64,000 bases of DNA from Winogradskyella pacifica (GTDB lineage Bacteria; Bacteroidota; Bacteroidia; Flavobacteriales; Flavobacteriaceae), in the NCBI RefSeq assembly GCF_013403915.1, contig NZ_JABFDI010000003.1, positions 1-64,000 of the forward strand. Reading direction: 5' to 3'. The notes under the pieces are model-generated. The model did not search any database and was not told the DNA's origin. It saw only the letters and a list, made by a program, of their open reading frames with translations. How positions within the stretch are numbered: position 1 is the first letter of the stretch; each line of letters opens with the position of its first letter. Shown here piece after piece: positions 9,495-19,245 of the stretch. The position numbers were made by a program, and so were the translations under genes.

Positions 9495-12038
9495 ATGTCA
9501 AAGAATCTCGTTATTGTTGAGTCACCTGCAAAGGCTAAAACTATTGAAAAATTTTTAGGAAAAGATTTTAAAGTGGAGTCCAGTTTTGGACACATTGCAG
9601 ATCTACCTTCAAAAGAATTAGGAGTGGATGTAGAAGGAGACTTTATGCCTAAGTATCAGGTTTCTAAAGATAAGAAAGATGTCGTTAAGAAATTAAAAGA
9701 ATTAGCAAAGAAAGCAGATATTGTTTGGTTAGCAAGTGATGAGGATCGCGAGGGAGAAGCAATTGCTTGGCATTTAGCCGAAACTTTAAAATTAGATAAA
9801 GAAAAGACGAAACGTATTGTATTCCATGAGATTACAAAAACGGCGATACAAAAAGCAATAGAGAATCCAAGAAGTATAGATTATAACTTAGTAGATGCCC
9901 AACAGGCAAGACGTGTTTTAGACCGTATTGTAGGTTATGAATTATCTCCTGTATTATGGAGAAAAGTAAAAGGTGGTTTATCTGCAGGTAGAGTACAATC
10001 GGTTTCAGTTCGTTTAATTGTAGAGCGCGAACGCGATGTGCAAGGGTTTAAAACAACCGCATCTTATAGAATAGATGCTGAATTTACAAACGAAGACGGA
10101 AATTCATTCAAAGCAAAACTGCCTAAGAATTTTGATTCTGAAAAGGAAGCATTAAAATTCTTAAATGATAATATGGGTGCTTCATACGAGGTGTCAGATC
10201 TTCAAAAGAAGCCTGCTAAAAAATCACCCGCTGCGCCATTTACAACATCAACACTTCAGCAAGAAGCGTCTCGTAAGCTAGGCTATTCTGTTAGTAGAAC
10301 GATGACCAATGCTCAACGTTTGTACGAAGCTGGTTATATCACCTATATGAGAACAGATAGTGTAAACTTATCTGATGAAGCTAAAAAAGGAGCAGAAAAC
10401 GAAATTACTTCGGCCTACGGTTCTAAATTTAGTAATCCAAAAAATTACAAAGGGAAATCTAAAGGAGCGCAAGAAGCTCACGAAGCTATACGACCAACAG
10501 ATTTTTCAAATCACACCGTTAGTGCAGAACGCGACCAAGCACGGTTATACGATTTAATCTGGAAACGTGCTATTGCCTCTCAGATGAGTGATGCTAGATT
10601 AGAAAGAACCAATCTTAAAATTCAGATCAATTCTAAAAATAAAATTAGCGAACAATTCACAGCTAACGGGGAAATCATCACGTTTGAAGGGTTTCTAAAA
10701 GTATATTTAGAAGGAACAGATGATGAAGATGCAGAACAAGAAGGGATTTTACCAGATTTAAAAGTTGGTGAACCTCTTAAAAATAAATACATCACAGCAA
10801 CTGAACGTTTCACAAGACCTCCTGCAAGATTCACAGAAGCTTCATTAGTGAAGCAATTGGAAGAGCTAGGAATTGGTCGTCCGTCTACTTACGCACCAAC
10901 TATTTCTACAATTCAAAATAGAAACTACGTAGAAAAAGGAACGAATGAAGGTGATGAAAGAAGCTACAAACAATTAGTATTCGAAAATCAAACGATTAAA
11001 GATAACACGCTTTCAGAGCAAACAGGTTCTAATAAAGGGAAATTGGTACCTACAGATATTGGTATTATTGTTACCGATTTCTTAGTTAACCATTTTGAAA
11101 GTATTCTAGATTATAACTTTACAGCAAGAGTAGAAGATCGTTTTGATGATATTGCTGAAGGTAAGGAAGATTGGCGTGAAATGATGAAGGATTTCTACAA
11201 AGGCTTTCATCCTCAAGTCGAAGATGTACAGGAAAATGCAGAACGAGAATCTGGAGAACGGGAATTAGGTATCGATCCAAAAACAGGACGAACAGTTTTA
11301 GTACGACTTGGTAAATTTGGACCATTAGTACAGTTGGGTAAACCTGACGATGAAGAAGAGCCTCAGTATGCAAGTTTATCACCAGATCAACAATTAGGTT
11401 CTATAACTTTTGAAGAGGCTATGGACTTGTTTAAGCTTCCAAAAGCATTAGGTCATTATAAAGACGAGGAAGTTGAGGTTAATAACGGACGATTTGGACC
11501 ATATGTAAAGTTTGGTAAAAAATTCGTGTCATTACCAAAAGGTGTTGATCCATTGAGTGTAGAGATGGACGAGGCTTTAATATATATTAAGGAGAAAGAA
11601 AAAGCAGATGCTCCTATATATATGTATAAAGATATAGAAGTTACAAAAGGAAAAGGGCGTTTTGGACCATTCATAAAATGGAACAATATGTTTATTAATG
11701 TGAATAAAAAATACGATTGGGATAATTTATCTGAAGATGATATCATTACTTTGATAGAAGAAAAAATTCAAAAGGAAATTGATAAGGTCATCCATAACTG
11801 GGAAGATGAAGGAGTAAGAGTAGAGAAAGCAAGATGGGGAAGGCACAACATTATAAAAGGCAAGCAAAAAGTAGAGTTGGCCAAAACGGTAGATGTGACT
11901 AAAATGACTTTAGAGAAAGCGCAAGAGATTCTCGAAAAAAACGCACCTAAAAAGAAGGTTGCAAAAAAGAAAGCCCCTAAGAAAACGGCGACGAAGAAAA
12001 CTGCAACAAAGAAGAAAGCTACAACTAAAAAGAAATAA
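9495..12038 (+). CDS. topA: DNA topoisomerase I
   Basis: The 847-residue type IA topoisomerase relaxes negative supercoils. The TOPRIM domain starts NLVIVESPAKAKTIEKFLG with the acidic triad region ASDEDREGEAIAWH; the catalytic tyrosine lies in YITYMRTDS. After the core come several Topo_C-like repeats with GRFGPxVK signatures (for example near residues 592, 661 and 713). No cysteine pairs are seen in the C-terminus, so zinc fingers are absent; instead it ends in a long Lys/Ala/Thr tail (about 30 residues). The next gene starts immediately after the stop, implying cotranscription. Confidence 0.98.
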   Translation: MSKNLVIVESPAKAKTIEKFLGKDFKVESSFGHIADLPSKELGVDVEGDFMPKYQVSKDKKDVVKKLKELAKKADIVWLASDEDREGEAIAWHLAETLKLDKEKTKRIVFHEITKTAIQKAIENPRSIDYNLVDAQQARRVLDRIVGYELSPVLWRKVKGGLSAGRVQSVSVRLIVERERDVQGFKTTASYRIDAEFTNEDGNSFKAKLPKNFDSEKEALKFLNDNMGASYEVSDLQKKPAKKSPAAPFTTSTLQQEASRKLGYSVSRTMTNAQRLYEAGYITYMRTDSVNLSDEAKKGAENEITSAYGSKFSNPKNYKGKSKGAQEAHEAIRPTDFSNHTVSAERDQARLYDLIWKRAIASQMSDARLERTNLKIQINSKNKISEQFTANGEIITFEGFLKVYLEGTDDEDAEQEGILPDLKVGEPLKNKYITATERFTRPPARFTEASLVKQLEELGIGRPSTYAPTISTIQNRNYVEKGTNEGDERSYKQLVFENQTIKDNTLSEQTGSNKGKLVPTDIGIIVTDFLVNHFESILDYNFTARVEDRFDDIAEGKEDWREMMKDFYKGFHPQVEDVQENAERESGERELGIDPKTGRTVLVRLGKFGPLVQLGKPDDEEEPQYASLSPDQQLGSITFEEAMDLFKLPKALGHYKDEEVEVNNGRFGPYVKFGKKFVSLPKGVDPLSVEMDEALIYIKEKEKADAPIYMYKDIEVTKGKGRFGPFIKWNNMFINVNKKYDWDNLSEDDIITLIEEKIQKEIDKVIHNWEDEGVRVEKARWGRHNIIKGKQKVELAKTVDVTKMTLEKAQEILEKNAPKKKVAKKKAPKKTATKKTATKKKATTKKK

Positions 12039-12044
12039 TTGGAT

Positions 12045-13211
12045 ATGAATTTTAATTTCCTTACGCCTGTATCAGATGCGGTTTTAGCTCATAATGAACT
12101 AATAGCGCAACAAGCGCTAGGGAAAAAAATTAAGGTACATTCGCGTCAAAACGGTGTTCCAGATTTGGAAAACGTACAAATGGCGATTATTGGAGTTCAA
12201 GAAAATAGAAATGACGTCAATTTTATTGGTGCTCATGTTAATTTTGACTCTATTCGTAAAACACTCTACACGTTGTTTCCGGGTAACTGGCATACAACAT
12301 TAGCGGATCTTGGTGATATTGAACCAGGCGAAACGGTTGAAGATACGTATTTTGCAATCCGTACGGCGATATCTGTTTTAGTAGAAAAAAGTATCATACC
12401 TATTGTTTTAGGAGGAAGTCAAGATTTAACTTATGCAAATTATCGTGCTTACGATTCACTCATGCCTATGGTGAATGTGGTAAGTGTGGATAGTAATTTC
12501 GATTTGGGTGATGCAAATCTTCCAATTAAGAATAATAGTTACGTAGGTAAAGTCATTGTAGAAGAGCCTTATAATCTATTCAATTATTCTACAATTGGCT
12601 ACCAAACATATTTTAACTCCCAAGAAGAAATAGATCTTATAGAAAAGTTGTACTTTGAGGCCTACCGTTTAGGTGAAATATCTGGAGACATCAGTAGGGT
12701 AGAGCCATTAATGCGAGATGCCCATATTGTATCGGTAGATTTAAAGTCGGTTAGAGCTTCTGAAGTAAGTGAAAATCAGAAGTATTCGCCTAATGGTTTT
12801 TCAGGAAAAGAAATTTGTGCCATAAGTAGATATGCTGGTATTAGTAATAAAGTGTCATCATTTGGGATTTATGAATACCAAGGCTCTAAAAATGATAGCT
12901 CAACTTCAATGCTAATAGCGCAAATGATATGGTATTTTATTGAAGGTGTAAATTGTAGAGTTAAAGATGACGATTTTAACAATGAAAATCATTATCAAAA
13001 ATATAATGTTTTGGTAGAAGATGATGAATTAATTTTTTACAAAAGCTTAAAAACAGGTCGTTGGTGGATTGAAATTCCTTTTTTACCAAACGTTAATAAT
13101 AAATTAAAAAAGCATACGTTATTACCATGCATGCATTCCGATTATGTGCATGCAACTCAAGGTGAAATACCTGAGCGTTGGTATAAGGCTTACCGGAAGA
13201 ATAGCTTTTAA
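12045..13211 (+). CDS. Arginase-fold protein, metal ligands degenerate
   Basis: The 388-residue protein belongs to the ureohydrolase (arginase/agmatinase/formimidoylglutamase) family and is often annotated as formimidoylglutamase. The three metal-binding motifs are altered: GGDHS reads GGSQD, DAHxD reads DSNFD, and SxDxD reads SVDLK, so two histidines and one aspartate ligand are missing. Catalysis by a di-manganese centre is therefore doubtful. I chose the ATG at 12045 over a TTG at 12039 because relatives start MNF. It lies between topA and gldK, 6 bases after topA, which fits a structural or regulatory role linked to the gld locus, though that is inference. Confidence 0.85.
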   Translation: MNFNFLTPVSDAVLAHNELIAQQALGKKIKVHSRQNGVPDLENVQMAIIGVQENRNDVNFIGAHVNFDSIRKTLYTLFPGNWHTTLADLGDIEPGETVEDTYFAIRTAISVLVEKSIIPIVLGGSQDLTYANYRAYDSLMPMVNVVSVDSNFDLGDANLPIKNNSYVGKVIVEEPYNLFNYSTIGYQTYFNSQEEIDLIEKLYFEAYRLGEISGDISRVEPLMRDAHIVSVDLKSVRASEVSENQKYSPNGFSGKEICAISRYAGISNKVSSFGIYEYQGSKNDSSTSMLIAQMIWYFIEGVNCRVKDDDFNNENHYQKYNVLVEDDELIFYKSLKTGRWWIEIPFLPNVNNKLKKHTLLPCMHSDYVHATQGEIPERWYKAYRKNSF

Positions 13212-13297
13212 AATGAACGTTTAATCCGATTTTAACACTTTTTTAATCGATGAAATGCTTATTTTCAGGGTAAAGTGCAAAAAAAAGATAAAAAAAG

Positions 13298-13328
13298 TTG
13301 TTTATTCGGAAATATATAAATATGTTTA
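13298..13328 (+). promoter_or_regulatory. Probable gldK operon promoter
   Basis: TTG at 13298-13300, a 20-base spacer and TATGTTTA at 13321-13328 resemble the Bacteroidota consensus with one change in the -7 box. It is about 42 bases before the gldK ATG. Confidence 0.5.
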
Positions 13329-13370
13329 CGACCTCAAAAATAATAAGGACTAATTTAACCTAGAGTTACT

Positions 13371-14723
13371 ATGAATATTAAGAAGTTTATTTTACTAACC
13401 GCAGTACTAGTTATGGTAGCCAGTTGTAATTCTGGAGATCGAGGACAATTGGTTGGTGTACAAGGTAAGAAATGGCATCCAGAAAAGCCCTATGGAATGA
13501 CATTGGTGCCAGGTGGAGCTTTTATTATGGGTAAATCAGATGATGATTTAGCTGGAGTACAAGACGCGCCAACAAGAACAGCCACAGTTCGTGCATTCTA
13601 TATGGATGAAACTGAAATTACAAATAGTGAGTACCGTCAGTTTGTAGAGTGGGTAAGAGATTCGACTCTAAGATTAAAATTAGCTGAGATGGCTGACTTA
13701 GAAGGGAAAACACCAGGAAGTGGAGATATTGGAGAATTTGCGTATTTAGATGCAAATCCAGAAGATCTTAACGCTTACGAAAGTTACATGGTGAATACCT
13801 ATGGTAACGAACAAAGAAAAATTAATCGCGATGCAAAGTTGCATTTCAATACGGATGATTATCCAGATGAATTGTATGCGGAAGTGATGGATGGTATGTA
13901 TTTACCATTAGAAGAATCATATAATGGCCAACGTACTTGGGATGTTAAGCAATTTAAATTCCAGTATACTTACATGGATATTCAAAAAGCAGCAAAGGAT
14001 AGAGGTTTAAAACGTTCTGAGGTTGTAGTTCAACAAGAAGTTGAGATCTATCCAGATACAACGGCTTGGATTAGAGATTTTGCTTACTCATATAATGAGC
14101 CAATGCATAATGATTATTTCTGGCATGATGCTTATGGAGATTACCCAGTAGTTGGTGTATCTTGGAAGCAAGCGCAAGCTTTCTGTCAGTGGAGAACTTT
14201 ATACCATAATGCAGATAGAAAGAAAAGAGGAAGACAACCTGTAAACTCTTACAGATTGCCATCTGAAGCAGAATGGGAATATGCAGCACGTGGTGGATTG
14301 CAAGGTGCAACGTATCCTTGGGGTGGACCTTATACTAAAAACGACAGAGGTTGTTTCATGGCTAACTTTAAACCTTTAAGAGGTGATTATGCAGCCGATC
14401 AAGCATTATATACAGTAGAAGCGGATTCTTATGATCCTAACGATTTCAACTTATATAATATGGCGGGTAACGTTTCAGAATGGGTAAACGGTTCTTACGA
14501 TCCTGCATCTTATGAATTTGCGTCATCAATTAATCCAAATGTAAATGATCCTAATAACGCACGTAAAGTCGTTAGAGGTGGTTCTTGGAAAGATGTTGCT
14601 TATTTCTTGCAAGTAAGTTCTAGAGATTATGAATATGCTGATTCTGCAAGAAGCTATATCGGATTTAGAACAGTTCAAGATTACATGGGAACTGAAGTAA
14701 CTAAAAACGCAGCAACAAATTAA
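13371..14723 (+). CDS. gldK: Gliding motility/T9SS lipoprotein GldK
   Basis: The 450-residue lipoprotein (signal ending VMVASC, lipidated Cys 19) forms, with GldN, the periplasmic ring of the type IX secretion system attached to the outer membrane. Most of it is a formylglycine-generating-enzyme (SUMF1) fold: MTLVPGGAFIMGKSDDD, the YRLPSEAEWEYAARGG signature and NMAGNVSEWVNGSYDP near the end, with FRTVQD last. It is the first gene of gldKLMN. The identity is secure from family and gene order. Confidence 0.97.
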   Translation: MNIKKFILLTAVLVMVASCNSGDRGQLVGVQGKKWHPEKPYGMTLVPGGAFIMGKSDDDLAGVQDAPTRTATVRAFYMDETEITNSEYRQFVEWVRDSTLRLKLAEMADLEGKTPGSGDIGEFAYLDANPEDLNAYESYMVNTYGNEQRKINRDAKLHFNTDDYPDELYAEVMDGMYLPLEESYNGQRTWDVKQFKFQYTYMDIQKAAKDRGLKRSEVVVQQEVEIYPDTTAWIRDFAYSYNEPMHNDYFWHDAYGDYPVVGVSWKQAQAFCQWRTLYHNADRKKRGRQPVNSYRLPSEAEWEYAARGGLQGATYPWGGPYTKNDRGCFMANFKPLRGDYAADQALYTVEADSYDPNDFNLYNMAGNVSEWVNGSYDPASYEFASSINPNVNDPNNARKVVRGGSWKDVAYFLQVSSRDYEYADSARSYIGFRTVQDYMGTEVTKNAATN

Positions 14724-14812
14724 TTCAAACTTATTAAACTTAACTTAAACCTAATATTAATCCAAAATGAGTATTAACAACCAAGCTCATTTGAAAACAA
14801 AAACTTAAAATC

Positions 14813-15448
14813 ATGGCACAAAAGAAATTATCAACAATGAATATGGTCTACGGACTTGGAGCTGCAATCGTAATTGTTGGAGCATTATTCAAAATTCAAC
14901 ACTGGCCTTATGGATCCCTTATCCTTACTATCGGTATGATTGTTGAAGCACTTGTATTTACACTATCAGCATTTGAGAAGCAAGGTGATGACTTAGATTG
15001 GTCATTAGTATATCCTGAATTAGCTGGTGGTCAAACATTAGGATCTAAAAAGAAAGCTTTAGAAGAGCCTAAAGATGCAGAAGGTATGTTATCTAAAAAA
15101 TTAGATAACTTATTAAAAGATGCTAAAATTGATGGTGCGCTTATGGCAAGCTTAGGTGATAGCATTAAAAACTTCGAAGGAGCAGCAAAAGGAATTTCTC
15201 CTACAGTTGATTCTATGGCATCTCAAAAGAAATATAGCGAAGAAATGTCTTTAGCAGCAGCTCAAATGGCATCTTTAAATAGTCTTTATAAAGTACAAGT
15301 AGATAGCGCAAATCGTCAAGCTGCTATCAACGAAGAAGCTGTAGAAAATGCAACTAAATTAAAAGAACAAATGCAATCCTTAGCATCTAACCTATCATCT
15401 TTAAATGGTGTATATGGTGGTATGTTATCTGCAATGAACAAAAACTAA
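14813..15448 (+). CDS. gldL: T9SS motor protein GldL
   Basis: The 211-residue inner-membrane protein has two adjacent helices in its first 60 residues (about 12-30 and 35-57; IQHWPYGSLILTIGMIVEALVF), including a membrane glutamate known to be needed for proton-driven motor function. The rest is a cytoplasmic helical, coiled-coil-like domain. GldL and GldM form the motor powering type IX secretion and gliding. It lies 90 bases after gldK. Confidence 0.97.
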   Translation: MAQKKLSTMNMVYGLGAAIVIVGALFKIQHWPYGSLILTIGMIVEALVFTLSAFEKQGDDLDWSLVYPELAGGQTLGSKKKALEEPKDAEGMLSKKLDNLLKDAKIDGALMASLGDSIKNFEGAAKGISPTVDSMASQKKYSEEMSLAAAQMASLNSLYKVQVDSANRQAAINEEAVENATKLKEQMQSLASNLSSLNGVYGGMLSAMNKN

Positions 15449-15493
15449 TTGGTTTTTATAATCGAATTATTAATAATTAAAAACTAGTTAGAA

Positions 15494-17068
15494 ATGGCAG
15501 GAGGAAAACAGTCCGCAAGGCAAAAAATGATTAACTTGATGTACTTGGTATTTATTGCTATGATGGCAATGAATATGTCTAAAGAAGTACTATCTGCTTT
15601 CGGATTAATGGAAGCAAAATTTGCTGATGCTAATGAAGCGACAGGAAATAGAAATGAAGCGATGCTTACAGATTTAAAAACTAAAGGTGAGGAAAAGCCT
15701 GAGGAATTTAAAATCCCAGCAGCAAGAGCACAACAAGTGCAAATTGCATCAGATAAATACTTCAAGTTTCTTGAAGGTGTAAAAGTAGATTTACTTAAAG
15801 CTGGAGAATATCAAGTTGATCCTAAAACAGGTAATTTACCTTTTGAAGCAATGGATAAAACCGATATTCTTGATGAGGCTTGGTTTACCGGTGATCGTTT
15901 AACAAAAGAAGGAGACAAAGTAATGGCTGCTCTTAACGATTATAAAACTGATATTAAGGCCATCTTATCTAAAGATGAAGCTTATAGAGGTGAAAGTGAA
16001 ACTTTTGAAAAAACGTTTAGCACAGCACAAGAGGTTAATAAGGATGGAAAGAAAATTGATTGGTTAAATTATAACTTTCAAGGTTATCCAGCAATTGCAT
16101 CTTATACGAAATTAACAGCAATGCAAAATGATGTTAGAGTAACAGAAGCTAACCTTTACAACTTGTTTTTAGGTAATACATTATCAGAAGCTACAACACT
16201 AAATAACTACAAAGCAATCGTTTTGGCTGATAAGTCTGCTTTTTTCGCAGGTGAAAAGTTTCAAGGACGTGTTGTTATTGGAAAATATGCAAATGTTCCT
16301 CCAACGAAATTAGTAGTACAGGGTAAAGAAGTTGATTTAAAAAATGCAATTGATTCAACAGGAGCAGCAACATTAGATTTTAATGTTGGTAATGTTGGTG
16401 AGCATTCAATTGAAGGTGAATTTACATTTATTGAAAATGGTAAAGAATTACCAATTCCAATCGTAGCTAACTATGTTGTAGTACCTAGACCAAACTCTGC
16501 AACTATTTCTGCAGATAAGATGAACGTTGTTTATCGTGGTGTTGCTAACCCAATGACAATTTCTTTTGCTGGTGTACCAGATAATAAAGTGTCAGCTAGT
16601 GGATCAGGTTTATCTAAAGGTTCTGGTGTTGGAAAATACACTATGAATCCAGGAACAGGTAGAGAGGTTACAATTAATGTATCTGCTACCTTAGATGATG
16701 GATCTAGAGTTAGTGATCAACAAACATTCAGAATTAAAGATATTCCAAAACCAACTGGTACTATTTCAGGTCAAGACGGTTTTGTTAAATTACCAAAACG
16801 TAACCTAGAAATAGGTACTGTTGGTGCTAAATTAGATGATTTTGTATTCGACTTACCAATTAACGTAACATCGTTCCAAGTAAAAGTACCTGGACAGCCT
16901 ACTGTTAATGTTGCTGGTACTAAAATGAATGCACAAGCAAAATCTGCAATTGGTAGAGCACGTGCGGGTGATGTTGTTACTATTTTTAATATCAAAGCTA
17001 AGATTCAAGGAAATTCTAGCTACCAATTAAAAGGAGTTTCAACAATTACTATTGAGGTAAGTAACTAA
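15494..17068 (+). CDS. gldM: T9SS motor protein GldM
   Basis: The 524-residue protein has one membrane helix near residues 12-33 (MINLMYLVFIAMMAMNMS) and a long periplasmic part made of four stacked domains that reach the GldK-GldN ring. The short cytoplasmic start MAGGKQSARQK and the KEVLSAFGLM segment are typical of GldM. It follows gldL by 45 bases. Length fits the family. Confidence 0.97.
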   Translation: MAGGKQSARQKMINLMYLVFIAMMAMNMSKEVLSAFGLMEAKFADANEATGNRNEAMLTDLKTKGEEKPEEFKIPAARAQQVQIASDKYFKFLEGVKVDLLKAGEYQVDPKTGNLPFEAMDKTDILDEAWFTGDRLTKEGDKVMAALNDYKTDIKAILSKDEAYRGESETFEKTFSTAQEVNKDGKKIDWLNYNFQGYPAIASYTKLTAMQNDVRVTEANLYNLFLGNTLSEATTLNNYKAIVLADKSAFFAGEKFQGRVVIGKYANVPPTKLVVQGKEVDLKNAIDSTGAATLDFNVGNVGEHSIEGEFTFIENGKELPIPIVANYVVVPRPNSATISADKMNVVYRGVANPMTISFAGVPDNKVSASGSGLSKGSGVGKYTMNPGTGREVTINVSATLDDGSRVSDQQTFRIKDIPKPTGTISGQDGFVKLPKRNLEIGTVGAKLDDFVFDLPINVTSFQVKVPGQPTVNVAGTKMNAQAKSAIGRARAGDVVTIFNIKAKIQGNSSYQLKGVSTITIEVSN

Positions 17069-17131
17069 TAATAGATTGTTTATAGAACAATCATTATTAA
17101 AAGAAAATCCCAAATTATAATAAAAAATAAG

Positions 17132-18043
17132 ATGAATTTAAAAAGCTTTTTATGTATAGGATTAGGTGTATTAGCTGCAAACAGTATGTTTGCTCAGGCT
17201 AATATCCTAAATGCAAAAATACCAGAAGAAATTGGTATGAAAACTGAAGCACAGTTACTTCTAGATAACGATAAGCCTTTAGAATACGGATATGTCGGAG
17301 ATAGAGATATTTTATTTTCTAAAATGACTTGGGAAAAGATTGTTTTAGACGAACGTGCCAATTTTCCTTTATACTTTCCTATTGAAGACAATTTAGGTGA
17401 TGATAGAAAATCATTGTATATGGTGCTAATGCAAAATATCAATGATGGTACTATTCCAAAAGTATATGCAGATGCATATTTTACTGAAGAACGTACTATG
17501 GAAGATTTAGCTCCTGCTTTAGTAATGGAACGAATCACAGATGTTGGAATTGATTGGATGAACGCTGAAGGTGTTACTGATACGGCATTAGTGCCAGAAG
17601 AATACAAGATTCGTAGAGAAATTGGTCCTGCGGATATTAATTCTTACTTAGTAAAAGGACTTTGGTATTTTGATAAGCGTCAAGGAGAATTAAAGTTTCG
17701 TATCTTAGGTATTGCGCCAGCAGCACCAGATGTAAACTTTATTGATTCTGACGATGAGTCAAATAAAGAACCTATCGGTTTATTTTGGGTGTTTTTCCCA
17801 GAAATCAGAGATATTCTTCATGAAGCGAAAGCTTTCAACAACAAGAATAGCGCTGTACCATTATCTTTCGATCATTTATTAAACAGTAGACGTTTTAGTG
17901 GTTCAATCTACAAAGAAGAAAATGTTTACGGTGATAGAGAAGTAAAGGAGTATGTTGCAGAAAATGCATTAATGCAGCTTTTAGAATCAGAACGTATCAA
18001 AGATAAGATTAGAAACTTTGAACAAGATATGTGGAGTTACTAG
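17132..18043 (+). CDS. gldN: T9SS ring protein GldN
   Basis: The 303-residue exported protein (signal LGVLAANSMFAQA) is the partner of GldK in the periplasmic ring of the type IX secretion system. Conserved phrases include DRDILFSKMTWEKIVLDERANFP, GLWYFDKRQGELKFRILGIAP and WVFFPEIRDIL. It is the last gene of gldKLMN, 63 bases after gldM; a small hairpin (GATTGTTTATAGAACAATC) lies in that gap. A strong terminator follows. Confidence 0.97.
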   Translation: MNLKSFLCIGLGVLAANSMFAQANILNAKIPEEIGMKTEAQLLLDNDKPLEYGYVGDRDILFSKMTWEKIVLDERANFPLYFPIEDNLGDDRKSLYMVLMQNINDGTIPKVYADAYFTEERTMEDLAPALVMERITDVGIDWMNAEGVTDTALVPEEYKIRREIGPADINSYLVKGLWYFDKRQGELKFRILGIAPAAPDVNFIDSDDESNKEPIGLFWVFFPEIRDILHEAKAFNNKNSAVPLSFDHLLNSRRFSGSIYKEENVYGDREVKEYVAENALMQLLESERIKDKIRNFEQDMWSY

Positions 18044-18067
18044 TTAGCTTTAGCATAAAATATATAG

Positions 18068-18096
18068 ACGCTCACTTTTTAAGTGGGCGTTTTTTG
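18068..18096 (+). terminator. Terminator of gldKLMN
   Basis: A ten-pair stem ACGCTCACTT / AAGTGGGCGT is followed by a run of six T. It stands 25 bases after gldN. Confidence 0.9.
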
Positions 18097-18147
18097 TTGT
18101 TGTTATTCTTGCGAAATCAGGGATGCATTAATTAAAACTAAAATTAG

Positions 18148-18167
18148 ATTCCTGCCTTCGCAGGAAT
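18148..18167. repeat. Dispersed hairpin repeat, copy 1
   Basis: The palindrome ATTCCTGCCTTCGCAGGAAT forms an eight-pair stem with a four-base loop. An identical copy lies at 38419-38438. Both sit just upstream of a gene's -7 box (here at 18182). Confidence 0.85.
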
Positions 18168-18181
18168 GACAAACATTTATT

Positions 18182-18189
18182 TACTTTTG
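18182..18189 (+). promoter_or_regulatory. -7 box of the FAD oxidoreductase gene
   Basis: TACTTTTG ends only five bases before the ATG at 18195, so the transcript would be leaderless. No TTG is seen at the -33 distance, where the hairpin repeat lies instead. Confidence 0.5.
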
Positions 18190-18194
18190 CTGTA

Positions 18195-19238
18195 ATGAAA
18201 GACGTAGATTATATCATTGTAGGATGTGGCTTGGCAAGCATCGCTTTTTGCGAGCAATTAAGAGCCCACAATAAAACATTTGTAGTATTTAATGATGACT
18301 CTCAGAAGTCTTCTATAGTCGCTGCAGGATTGTATAATCCGGTTATACTAAAGCGTTTTTCAGAAGTATGGAACGCGAAAGAACAATTAGCACTAGCATT
18401 ACCTCTATATTCTAAAATTGAAACCGAGTTAGATATAAAGATAGATTATAAACTACCAATATTAAGACGTTTCACTTCTATAGAAGAGCAGAATAAGTGG
18501 TTTACAGCATCAGACAAACCGTCTTTAGAATCGTATCTCTCACTTCAGCTTATTAAAAATGATAATCCTGAAATTGATGCTCCGTATGGATTTGGTGAAG
18601 TCTTACATGCCGGACGGTTAGATACAGAAACGCTAATAACTAATTATAAGAATCTTCTAAAAAAGGATGATTGTTTAAAGGAGCTATCGTTCGTTCATAA
18701 TAATATTCAGTTTAAGGACGATGCTATTCATTATGAAAACTTCAAGACAAAACAAATTGTATTTGCTGAAGGTTTTGGCGTAAAGCACAATCCGTATTTC
18801 AATTCAATTCCGCTTACAGGCTCTAAAGGAGAAATATTAACTATTAAAGCTCCAAAGTTAAAGATTAAGTATGCTATAAAGTCTTCTGTATTTGTTATTC
18901 CATTAGGGGATGATTTGTACAATGTAGGTTCAACGTACAATAACGATGATAAATCTAATATACCAACAGAAGCAGCTAAGGAAGAATTGATTTCAAAATT
19001 AAAGACATTTATAAAGTGCGATTTCCAAGTTGTGAATCACATTGCAGGAGTTAGACCTACTGTAAAGGATAGACGACCGTTAGTTGGTAGACATCCAAAG
19101 CATCATCATCTTTATGTGCTCAATGGATTAGGAACACGTGGTGTAATGATTGCGCCTTACGTAGCGGATAGGCTATTTAAACTTATCGAAGATAATGAAA
19201 GTTTAGATGCTGAAATTGATGTAAATCGCTTTGGGTAA
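18195..19238 (+). CDS. FAD-dependent oxidoreductase (DAO family)
   Basis: The 347-residue protein begins with a Rossmann dinucleotide-binding motif (DYIIVGCGLASIAFCEQL) and has the second FAD segment near the C-terminus (VRPTVKDRRPLVGRHPKH, LNGLGTRGVMIAPY), typical of glycine/D-amino-acid oxidase-like enzymes such as ThiO or MnmC C-domains. The substrate is unknown. It is a single gene between the gld operon and a convergent DUF983 gene. Confidence 0.88.
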   Translation: MKDVDYIIVGCGLASIAFCEQLRAHNKTFVVFNDDSQKSSIVAAGLYNPVILKRFSEVWNAKEQLALALPLYSKIETELDIKIDYKLPILRRFTSIEEQNKWFTASDKPSLESYLSLQLIKNDNPEIDAPYGFGEVLHAGRLDTETLITNYKNLLKKDDCLKELSFVHNNIQFKDDAIHYENFKTKQIVFAEGFGVKHNPYFNSIPLTGSKGEILTIKAPKLKIKYAIKSSVFVIPLGDDLYNVGSTYNNDDKSNIPTEAAKEELISKLKTFIKCDFQVVNHIAGVRPTVKDRRPLVGRHPKHHHLYVLNGLGTRGVMIAPYVADRLFKLIEDNESLDAEIDVNRFG

Positions 19239-19245
19239 TTAAGAC

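Noticed and set aside
12039..12044. TTG start two codons before the arginase-like gene's ATG
   Set aside because: The ATG at 12045 gives the usual N-terminus of relatives, and the TTG lies directly on the topA stop.
12045..13211. Working formimidoylglutamase of histidine breakdown
   Set aside because: Two histidine ligands and an aspartate are missing and no hut genes lie nearby.
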